Origin: Gammaproteobacteria bacterium
GTDB taxonomy: Bacteria; Pseudomonadota; Gammaproteobacteria; Natronospirales; REEB76
DNA: 12,379 bases
Reading direction: 5' to 3'
Assembly (NCBI GenBank): GCA_027317045.1
Contig: DAHVFI010000069.1
Location: 1 to 12,379, forward strand
The translations under genes and the position numbers were made by a program. Below are positions 1 through 6,333 of this stretch, piece after piece. Below the pieces are notes generated by a model, which was not told the origin of the DNA, did not search any database, and saw nothing but the letters and a program-made list of their open reading frames with translations. Position 1 is the first letter of the stretch, and each line of letters begins with the position of its first letter.

Positions 1-79
1 CAAGAAACTGTTCACGTCGCGTGCTCTTGCGATACTGCTCAAACCCGGTTTCTGCAAACGTCGCTTGCTGCTCGCGCAT
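1..79 (-). CDS. IS5-family transposase, N-terminal fragment (26 codons in window)
   Basis: The minus strand encodes MREQQATFAETGFEQYRKST followed by RREQFL and then leaves the window. This is the characteristic N-terminus of IS5-group DDE transposases, in which a short Phe-Glu-x-Tyr-Arg-Lys / Thr-Arg-Arg-Glu-x-Phe-Leu stretch precedes the DNA-binding part and the later catalytic DDE domain. I chose the ATG at 79 because a GGAG ribosome-binding site lies about 8 bases upstream. An ATG two codons earlier (85) is also in frame but too close to that site. The catalytic domain lies off the left edge, so activity cannot be judged. Confidence rests on recognition of the motif, not on a search. Confidence 0.72.
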   Translation of the reverse strand, partial: MREQQATFAETGFEQYRKSTRREQFL

Positions 80-141
80 CTTCATCTCTCCATCAAAATA
101 ATTGATGTATGCTATGACAGTGCGAATTAATCAGAGTTTCC
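1..141 (-). mobile_element. IS5-family insertion sequence, 5' end portion (cut by window edge)
   Basis: The segment contains the start of an IS5-type transposase gene reading leftward plus about 60 bases of upstream DNA that would form the outer end of the element. Read on the minus strand, the likely terminus begins GGAAACTCTGATTAA near position 141. This resembles the style of terminal repeats of IS5-group elements as I recall them, but the partner repeat lies outside the window, so the exact boundary is an inference. No clear 4-bp target duplication can be assigned from one end alone. The element lies about 57 bases beyond the 3' end of the OmpA-like gene and so does not disrupt it. Whether the copy is intact cannot be seen. 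Confidence 0.6.
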
Positions 142-198
142 ATAACAATGGAAAGCTCAGCAGTCCGGAAGGTGAGCAGGGTTTATCGGTGTCGGGCA

Positions 199-993
199 TC
201 AGGGCGCGGGGATGCGTACCACCACTTTAATGTCCACATAGCGGTTATCGGCGGCACTCCGCGCATGCGCGCGTGGCTCCCTGCTGCCGACGCCACGCAC
301 ATGGGTTATACGCGGATCAACGCCAAGAGACAGCAGCCATAATTGCACGGATTTGGCGCGCATGCCTGACAACCAGTTGTTGAAACGTGCCGGACCGCTC
401 CTGTCAGTATGTCCGGTGATGCGAATGCTTTCGACACCGCGATACTGTTCCAGCGAATTCACGAAGGCCAACAAAACCGCCCGATTCTGACGCGCCAGAT
501 GAGCGCGGTTGAGTTTGAAGGGCAAGCGCGTGTTGAAGTGCACCGTTTTCGTGATGTAGCGTATGGCGGTGGCAGCGGGCACCGCTCCTGTCGGGGGTGG
601 TGTCGGGACAACCGGCACAGCCGCAACCGGGATGGCGGGCGCAGCGTGCAGCGGTGCGACTTGGATGGTGGCTGCAGGCAAACCAGTCGATGCCAGCTTG
701 GGTTCAGGTTTCAGTGGTGGAAACAGGTAACCGAACTCGTCCAGAGGCAGCGGCTCCACATGATGCCGCAGGTTCGGCTGCGCCAATTGGTAGCATGCAG
801 TCTTGCTCCCGGCAGGCGTGGGACCAACCTGCACACAAATGCCCTGGGAATTCTCGACCGGCCGGCCGGCGTTAGCTAGCGGGAACTGGGTTTGCGGAGC
901 ATGCGCAGCACAGCCCGCGCCCAACACGAGCAGCGCGTATCCGATTCCCCGACGGAGCAGTGCCCCTAGATTTGGTTTTGATGCATTTGCCAT
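199..993 (-). CDS. OmpA-family peptidoglycan-binding envelope protein
   Basis: This 264-residue protein has three parts. An N-terminal export signal (residues about 11-27, hydrophobic) ends at Cys28. A Pro/Ala-rich linker spans about residues 92-142. A C-terminal OmpA-like domain spans about residues 148-258. The domain shows the expected signatures: an F-N segment near 153, Gly-His-Thr-Asp at 194-197, LSxxRAxSV at about 208-216, a VxGxG turn at about 232-236, and Asn-Arg-Tyr-Val-Asp-Ile at 250-255, which carries the conserved Asn-Arg that helps bind diaminopimelate. Such domains anchor outer-membrane or lipid-anchored proteins to peptidoglycan. The Cys could be lipidated, but the preceding residues (LGAG) are a poor lipobox, so a lipoprotein is possible rather than shown. 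There is no beta-barrel region. No strong Shine-Dalgarno precedes the ATG. The gene is transcribed away from gyrA and has no partner gene in view. Confidence 0.85.
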   Translation of the reverse strand: MANASKPNLGALLRRGIGYALLVLGAGCAAHAPQTQFPLANAGRPVENSQGICVQVGPTPAGSKTACYQLAQPNLRHHVEPLPLDEFGYLFPPLKPEPKLASTGLPAATIQVAPLHAAPAIPVAAVPVVPTPPPTGAVPAATAIRYITKTVHFNTRLPFKLNRAHLARQNRAVLLAFVNSLEQYRGVESIRITGHTDRSGPARFNNWLSGMRAKSVQLWLLSLGVDPRITHVRGVGSREPRAHARSAADNRYVDIKVVVRIPAP

Positions 994-1025
994 TGAGCAG
1001 CACAGGCGCGCTGTGGAGCGCTTTC

Positions 1026-1034
1026 ACTATAACA
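1026..1034 (-). promoter_or_regulatory. Candidate extended -10 promoter for the OmpA-like gene
   Basis: On the minus strand there is a TGTTATAGT sequence, that is a TATAGT -10 box (5 of 6 to consensus) with the TG dinucleotide one base upstream. This is the extended -10 form used by the housekeeping sigma factor. No good -35 hexamer is seen at 16-18 bases, which extended -10 promoters can tolerate. Transcription would begin near 1019, giving a leader of about 25 bases before the ATG at 993. This is a motif reading only. Confidence 0.4.
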
Positions 1035-1433
1035 GACTTGCCAGCGTCAGTGACCTTACCTGAGCTGCCTGTACGGGCGTCGTGGGCTGTTTTTAACGGC
1101 TACCGGGATAATAGCCAATTGGACCGCTGCCCGTAGCCTGGCGCTAACGATAGCCCGTGAAGGTACCGTCTTTTGACAGCGGCATCCTTTGGCAACGCGG
1201 GCAAGCCTCTAAAGTGGGGCTAAGATCCCGGTTGAGTCCGGTGATGGCGAGGAACTCTGGAAAGCCAGTGGTTTTAAACCTGCGCCCGCGCCCTTTGAGG
1301 CACGTAGTCCTGCCTTTAAATTTTGGCTCCACGCAATTAGCGGACGCTTGCTACTTCATGAGTAGCGATAGAAAAGATGGGGCCGGTGAGTCAGGCTAAG
1401 GCCTTGCCAAACGACGGATAAATCGTCTGTCTG
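1035..1433. other. Intergenic stretch between ompA-like gene and gyrA, no assignable gene
   Basis: About 400 bases lie here without a recognisable gene. Two short overlapping open frames exist: 1144-1332 on the minus strand (62 codons, GTG start, with a Cys-Pro-Arg-Cys motif near its C-terminus) and 1157-1399 on the plus strand (80 codons). I recognise neither, neither has a convincing ribosome-binding site, and they overlap almost fully, so at most one could be real. A possible hairpin with a GGCTA/TAGCC stem is at 1098-1116. A short GACG/CGTC inverted repeat (1413-1427) sits where the -35 of gyrA would be. I see no tRNA, no terminator with a U-tract and no tandem array. Confidence 0.5.
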
Positions 1434-1442
1434 TGGTAAAAT
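1434..1442 (+). promoter_or_regulatory. Candidate extended -10 promoter for gyrA
   Basis: TGGTAAAAT is an extended -10 element: TG at 1434-1435, one spacer base, then TAAAAT, 5 of 6 to TATAAT. No clear -35 hexamer is present at the standard distance. A transcript starting near 1449 would carry about 52 untranslated bases before the ATG at 1501. It would also exclude the in-frame TTG at 1450 as a practical start. The assignment is by motif alone. Confidence 0.45.
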
Positions 1443-1471
1443 TTCCGCTTTGAATTTTCCGCTTTCAGCGG
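1442..1471 (+). repeat. Duplicated TTTCCGCTTT and hairpin in the gyrA leader
   Basis: The 10-base word TTTCCGCTTT occurs at 1442-1451 and again at 1456-1465, a 14-base period. The second copy opens a short perfect hairpin, CCGCT (1459-1463) paired with AGCGG (1467-1471) around a TTC loop. The AGCGG arm could equally pair with the first CCGCT at 1445-1449, so two mutually exclusive structures are possible at the very start of the presumed gyrA transcript or just across its start site. Any role in supercoiling-dependent gyrA control would be inference. Confidence 0.45.
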
Positions 1472-1500
1472 CCCTAAAACACACCAAAATCCAGTCCCGC

Positions 1501-4059
1501 ATGGCCGAATTTGCCCGCGAGCTTAGCCTCGTCAGCCTCGAAGATGAGATGAAGCAGTCCTACCTGGATTACGCCATGAGCGTGATCGTGGGCCGGGCAC
1601 TGCCAGACGTGCGCGACGGCCTTAAACCCGTGCACCGGCGCGTACTCTTCGCCATGCAAGAACTGGGCAACGACTACAACAAGCCCTATAAGAAATCCGC
1701 CCGGGTGGTGGGCGATGTCATCGGTAAATACCATCCTCACGGCGACACCGCGGTGTACGACACCATGGTGCGCATGGCGCAGCCGTTTTCCATGCGCTAC
1801 ATGCTGGTGGACGGCCAGGGCAATTTCGGCTCCGTGGACGGCGACCTGCCGGCGGCCATGCGTTATACCGAAGTGCGCATGGCGAAACTCGCCCATGAGA
1901 TGCTCGCCGATATCGACAAGGAAACGGTAGATTTCACCCCCAACTACGATGAATCCGAGAACGAACCGTCGGTACTGCCGACACGGGTGCCCAACCTGCT
2001 GGTTAACGGCTCCTCCGGCATTGCCGTGGGTATGGCAACCAATATTCCGCCGCACAATCTCAAGGAAGTCATCGATGCCTGCGTGGCGTTGATTGATGAT
2101 GCCGGGCTCACCATCCATGACTTGATGAGACACCTGCCGGGCCCGGATTTTCCCACGGGCGGCATCATTAACGGCGCCCGCGGAATTCACGAAGCGTATT
2201 TCACCGGTCGCGGTCGGATTTTCGTGCGCGCGAAAAGCCATGTGGAGGGCCAGGAAGGCGCCAAGCAATCCATTATCGTGACCGAACTGCCGTACATGGT
2301 AAACAAGGCACGCTTACTGGAGCACATCGCCGAGCTGGTCAAGGACAAGAAACTCGATGGCGTCACCGAGCTGCGCGATGAGTCCGACAAGGACGGTATG
2401 CGCATGGTCATCGAGTTGCGGCGCGGCGAAAACCTGGAGGTAATGCTCAACAACCTGTACCAGCGCACCGCCATGCAGAGCGTGTTCGGCATCAATATGG
2501 TGGCATTAGTCGACGGCCAACCGAAGCTGCTGAATCTCAAGGAAATGCTGGATGCCTTCCTACGTCACCGCCGCGAGATAGTGACCCGGCGCACGCTATT
2601 CGACCTGCGTAAGGCACGCGAACGCGCCCATGTTTTGGAAGGCCTGGCGGTAGCCTTGACCAATATTGACGAGATGATCGCGCTTATCAAAAAGTCCGCC
2701 GGGCCGGCGGAGGCCAAAACAGGTCTGATGACGCGGGACTGGTTGCCGGGTATCGTGACCGAGATGCTGAAACGCGCCGGCATAGAAGCCTCCCGGCCTG
2801 AAGAAGCAGCCACGGAATCCGGACTGCGCGGTGTAATTTACCGACTTTCCGAAATCCAGGCTCAGGCAATTCTCGATCTCAAGCTACAGCGCCTCACCGG
2901 ACTCGAGCAAGGCAAGATCGTCAGCGAGTACAAGGAACTGCTGGACCTGATCAGCGCTTTGCGCGCTATCCTTGCTGATCCCAACAAACTGCTCAAAGTA
3001 ATCCGCGATGAATTAACCATGCTGCGCGGGCAATACGGGGACGCGCGTCGCACTGAAATTGTTTCGGATCACGAAGATCTCACTATTGAGGACCTCATCA
3101 CCGAGGAAGACGTGGTGGTGACTCTGTCACATGCCGGTTACGCCAAGTCACAACCGGTGAGCGCTTACCGTGCGCAGCGGCGCGGTGGGCGCGGCAAAGC
3201 AGCCACCACGGTCAAAGATGAGGATTTCATTGACAACCTGTTCGTTGCCAATACCCACGATACGGTGCTGTGCTTCTCCAGCATCGGCAAGGTCTATTGG
3301 CTGAAGGTGTATCAGTTCCCTCAAGCTGGCCGCGGCGCTCGCGGTAAGCCGATTGTCAACCTGCTGCCATTGAGCGAAGGTGAGCGCATAACTGCGGCAC
3401 TTCCGGTGCGAGAGTATTCGGAAAGCAAATATGTTTTCATGGCTACCCGTTTTGGCACGGTAAAAAAGACTTCACTGGATAATTTTTCGCGGCCGCGCAG
3501 CAATGGCATCATCGCACTGGAACTGAACAAGGGCGATGGCCTGGTGGGTGTCGCCATCACCGACGGCCAGCGCGATGCGTTATTGTTCGCCTCCAACGGA
3601 AAATCCATCCGTTTCCACGAGGCCGATGTGCGTCCCATGGGACGGAACGCTGCGGGTGTGCGCGGCATCCAGCTTGCCAAAGGCGAGCATGTAATCGGTC
3701 TCATCATCGTCGGTGACGGCGACATCCTCACCGCCACGGAAAACGGCTACGGTAAGCGTACGCCAGCGGTGGATTATCCGGTGCAGGGGCGCGGCGGCCA
3801 AGGCGTGATTTCAATACAAACCACTGCACGCAACGGCAAGGTGGTGGGCGCTATACAGGTGGCGCCAGACGCGGAAATCATGCTCATCAGCAATGGCGGA
3901 ACACTGGTGCGCACGCCGGCCAGCGACGTCTCGGTCATCGGGCGCAACACTCAAGGCGTACGCCTCATTCGTCTCGACGACGGTGAGCAGCTGGTGGGCA
4001 TTGACCGCATCGAAGTGGACGAAAGCGATGAAGGCGACGGAAACTCAAGCAGCGGCTGA
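1501..4059 (+). CDS. gyrA: DNA gyrase subunit A
   Basis: GyrA is the DNA-breaking and rejoining subunit of the A2B2 gyrase that introduces negative supercoils using ATP hydrolysed by GyrB. The 852-residue product keeps E. coli numbering through the N-terminus. The active-site tyrosine is Tyr122 in AMRYTE. The quinolone-pocket helix reads HPHGDTAVYD, with Thr83 and Asp87. The breakage-reunion and coiled-coil domains run to about residue 500. The C-terminal beta-pinwheel starts with the GyrA box QRRGGRGK at 559-566, which distinguishes gyrase from topoisomerase IV ParC. An acidic Asp/Glu/Ser tail ends the protein. I chose the ATG at 1501 because MAEFARELSLV aligns with the usual GyrA start, although the frame is open upstream to a TTG at 1450. 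No strong Shine-Dalgarno precedes it. The end overlaps serC by 32 nt. Confidence 0.98.
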   Translation: MAEFARELSLVSLEDEMKQSYLDYAMSVIVGRALPDVRDGLKPVHRRVLFAMQELGNDYNKPYKKSARVVGDVIGKYHPHGDTAVYDTMVRMAQPFSMRYMLVDGQGNFGSVDGDLPAAMRYTEVRMAKLAHEMLADIDKETVDFTPNYDESENEPSVLPTRVPNLLVNGSSGIAVGMATNIPPHNLKEVIDACVALIDDAGLTIHDLMRHLPGPDFPTGGIINGARGIHEAYFTGRGRIFVRAKSHVEGQEGAKQSIIVTELPYMVNKARLLEHIAELVKDKKLDGVTELRDESDKDGMRMVIELRRGENLEVMLNNLYQRTAMQSVFGINMVALVDGQPKLLNLKEMLDAFLRHRREIVTRRTLFDLRKARERAHVLEGLAVALTNIDEMIALIKKSAGPAEAKTGLMTRDWLPGIVTEMLKRAGIEASRPEEAATESGLRGVIYRLSEIQAQAILDLKLQRLTGLEQGKIVSEYKELLDLISALRAILADPNKLLKVIRDELTMLRGQYGDARRTEIVSDHEDLTIEDLITEEDVVVTLSHAGYAKSQPVSAYRAQRRGGRGKAATTVKDEDFIDNLFVANTHDTVLCFSSIGKVYWLKVYQFPQAGRGARGKPIVNLLPLSEGERITAALPVREYSESKYVFMATRFGTVKKTSLDNFSRPRSNGIIALELNKGDGLVGVAITDGQRDALLFASNGKSIRFHEADVRPMGRNAAGVRGIQLAKGEHVIGLIIVGDGDILTATENGYGKRTPAVDYPVQGRGGQGVISIQTTARNGKVVGAIQVAPDAEIMLISNGGTLVRTPASDVSVIGRNTQGVRLIRLDDGEQLVGIDRIEVDESDEGDGNSSSG

Positions 4060-5164
4060 TACCCCGGTTCCATACGGTACCGCCAGGCGCGTGTATTATT
4101 TCGGAGCCGGACCCGCGATGCTGCCGGACGCGGTAGTGCGCGAGCTGCAACAGGAACTTCCTGACTACCGTGGCATCGGCATTTCCATCCTGGAGATGAA
4201 TCACCGCAGCGATACTTTCCAGAAGATCACCGAGCAAGCCGAAGCGGATCTGCGCGGGCTTATGTTGATTCCCGATGAATATGCGGTTCTGTTCCTGCAC
4301 GGCGGCGCCGCTCTACAGTTCGCGATGGCGCCGCTAAACCTACTGGGCGATCGATCCAGTGCCAATTACGTAAATACCGGCTATTGGTCGGTGCGCGCCA
4401 TGCGCGAAGCCGAGCGATTATGCAGCGTGCATGTGGCCGCTGACGCAGGTGCGTGCGGATACCAAGGGATCCCCCCCCGGGAGCAGTGGCAACTGGACAA
4501 GGCCGGCGCTTATCTGCATTACACGGTCAATGAGACCATCGGCGGCGTGGAATTCCACTGGCTGCCGGACCCGCAGGGCTTGCCACTGGTTGCGGACATG
4601 ACCTCCATGATCCTATCGCGGCCGGTGGATGTGCCCCGGCATGCACTGATCTATGCCGCAGCGCAAAAGAACCTCGGCATTGCCGGCCTTACGCTCGTGA
4701 TCGTGCGGCGCGATGTATTGCATGACGTGCCCGCTGATACGCCATCCATGCTGGATTACCGTGAGCACATTCGGGCGCGCTCGCTGCTCAACACGCCGCC
4801 GGTATTCGCGTGGTACGTGGCCGCTAAAATGCTGACCTGGCTCAAGGAACAAGGAGGCATTGCAGCCATGGCCGCGCGCAACCAGCACAAGGCCGGTATC
4901 CTGTATGAGCTTTTGGACGGCAGTGGCTTATATCGGAATCAGGTGGAACGCGCCTGTCGTTCGTGGATGAATGTGCCTTTCCGACTCGCGGAGCAAAGAC
5001 TGGAAACGGTGTTTTTGCAGCAAGCCACAGCTGCGGGATTCGTAGGTTTGGCCGGCCACCGCTCCGTGGGCGGTATCCGCGCCAGCCTTTACAACGCCAT
5101 GCCGGAGGCGGGCGTACACGCACTCGCGGAATTCATGCGCGAGTTTGAGCGCACACGCGCTTGA
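4028..5164 (+). CDS. serC: Phosphoserine aminotransferase
   Basis: SerC converts 3-phosphohydroxypyruvate and glutamate to O-phosphoserine and 2-oxoglutarate (serine biosynthesis), and in pyridoxal phosphate synthesis it acts on the phosphohydroxythreonine branch. The class V PLP aminotransferase fold is evident. Visible features are FGAGPAMLP near the N-terminus, NHRS carrying the substrate-binding Arg, HGGAALQF, a GYW motif with the ring-stacking Trp, the Asp in VADMTS, the PLP lysine Lys214 in AQKNLG, NTPP, and GHRSVGGIRASLYNA near the end. The ATG at 4028 gives 378 residues, about 16 more than E. coli SerC at the N-terminus, and lies inside the gyrA 3' end. A GTG at 4091 would give a more standard length but has a poorly spaced ribosome site. 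The start is therefore less certain than the function. hisC follows after 35 bases, with no pheA between. Confidence 0.95.
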   Translation: MKATETQAAADTPVPYGTARRVYYFGAGPAMLPDAVVRELQQELPDYRGIGISILEMNHRSDTFQKITEQAEADLRGLMLIPDEYAVLFLHGGAALQFAMAPLNLLGDRSSANYVNTGYWSVRAMREAERLCSVHVAADAGACGYQGIPPREQWQLDKAGAYLHYTVNETIGGVEFHWLPDPQGLPLVADMTSMILSRPVDVPRHALIYAAAQKNLGIAGLTLVIVRRDVLHDVPADTPSMLDYREHIRARSLLNTPPVFAWYVAAKMLTWLKEQGGIAAMAARNQHKAGILYELLDGSGLYRNQVERACRSWMNVPFRLAEQRLETVFLQQATAAGFVGLAGHRSVGGIRASLYNAMPEAGVHALAEFMREFERTRA

Positions 5165-5199
5165 AGGTAATACCCCCTTGCACGAATAGCCGGCAAAGA

Positions 5200-6333
5200 A
5201 TGCGTGATTTTAACTTTGATCTGATGGAGTTGTGCGCACCGGGTGTGCGCGGACTGAAGCCCTATGAACCGGGGAAGCCCAGTGCGGAGCTGCAACGCGA
5301 ATTCGGCGCCAAAGACGTCGTCAAATTGGCTTCCAACGAAAATCCTCTGGGTCCCAGCCCCAAGGCTATTGCTGCTGTTCGCGATGTGGTTGCAAATCTC
5401 GCCATCTATCCGGATGGTCAAACGCATGAATTGCGCTTGGCAATTGCCAAGAAACATGCGCTTGCGCCGGAGTGCATCACCTTCGGTGACGGCTCCGATC
5501 AGAATATTGAATTCCTGGCGCGAACCTTTTTGCAGCCGGGATATAACGTCGTCATCTCACGGCATGCTTTCGCAGTCTACGCCATTGTCGCCCAAGCGGT
5601 GGGGGCAACGGTCCATTTTGCTGCCGCCCATCCCGTCACTCATCCGCGCACGCCCTATGGCCACGATCTGGACGCGATGCTGGCGTGCGTTGATGAGCGT
5701 ACACGCCTGGTCTGCATTGCCAATCCCAATAATCCCACCGGTACCTGGTTGTATCGCACCAACCTGCTGCAATTCCTGGAACGCTTGCCGCAAAAGGTAT
5801 TGGCGGTTGTGGATGAAGCATATAGCGAATATGTGCAAGAACCCGAGTATCCGGATTGTTCCCAATGGTTGCAGCAGTTCCCCAATCTGGTGGTGACGCA
5901 CACTTTTTCAAAGGCCTACGGCCTGGCCGGCTTGCGTATAGGCTATTCGCTATCGCACCCGCGTGTGGCGGAACTGCTCAACCGCATACGCCAGCCTTTC
6001 AATGTCAACAACCTCGCGCAAGCGGGCGCGATGGCGGCGCTGTCGGACAGTGAGCATCTCAAGAACACCCTGCGGAGTAACCGGGCTGGCAAGCGCCAGC
6101 TGGAAAGCGGCCTGCAGGCCCTCGGTTTGAACTGGATACCATCCATTTGCAATTTCCTGACAGTGGATTTCAAAAAGCCGGCATTGACCATTTACGAAGC
6201 CTTGCTGCGCGAGGGCATTATTGTGCGGCCGGTGCACAACTATGACCTGCCTAATCATTTGCGCATCACCATCGGCTTGCCGGACCAGAATGCCCGCCTG
6301 CTGCAAGCCCTCAAGAAAGTGCTGGCCAATTGA
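5200..6333 (+). CDS. hisC: Histidinol-phosphate / aromatic aminotransferase (HisC2 type)
   Basis: This is a class I/II PLP aminotransferase of 377 residues. The reaction is transfer of an amino group from glutamate to imidazole-acetol phosphate in histidine synthesis. Paralogues placed in gyrA-serC-aroA clusters (Pseudomonas hisC2) are thought to serve aromatic amino acids as well. Visible motifs are KLASNENPLGPSP near the N-terminus, NPNNPTGT at about 175-182, DEAYSEY, the PLP lysine Lys238 in TFSKAYGLAGLRIGY, RQPFNVN, and a C-terminal VRPVHNYDLPNHLRITIGLP. I chose the ATG at 5200 because MRDFNFDLMELCAPGV matches the usual HisC2 start. The frame is open to a TTG at 5161 that overlaps the serC stop. 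The ribosome-binding site is weak at both. Its position between serC and aroA, and the lack of other his genes, favours the aromatic role, but specificity cannot be read from sequence alone. Confidence 0.92.
   Translation: MRDFNFDLMELCAPGVRGLKPYEPGKPSAELQREFGAKDVVKLASNENPLGPSPKAIAAVRDVVANLAIYPDGQTHELRLAIAKKHALAPECITFGDGSDQNIEFLARTFLQPGYNVVISRHAFAVYAIVAQAVGATVHFAAAHPVTHPRTPYGHDLDAMLACVDERTRLVCIANPNNPTGTWLYRTNLLQFLERLPQKVLAVVDEAYSEYVQEPEYPDCSQWLQQFPNLVVTHTFSKAYGLAGLRIGYSLSHPRVAELLNRIRQPFNVNNLAQAGAMAALSDSEHLKNTLRSNRAGKRQLESGLQALGLNWIPSICNFLTVDFKKPALTIYEALLREGIIVRPVHNYDLPNHLRITIGLPDQNARLLQALKKVLAN

Noticed and set aside
409..879. 156-codon plus-strand frame opposite the OmpA-like gene
   Set aside because: The minus-strand OmpA domain is clearly real; this frame is Arg/Cys-rich in the manner of an antisense shadow.
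1450..1500. In-frame TTG extension of GyrA by 17 residues
   Set aside because: The extension has no resemblance to GyrA N-termini, lies at the predicted transcription start, and the ATG at 1501 fits the family exactly.
1474..2268. 264-codon open frame on the minus strand inside gyrA
   Set aside because: It is antisense to strongly conserved gyrA codons, is His-rich from GC-skewed codon complement, and resembles no family.
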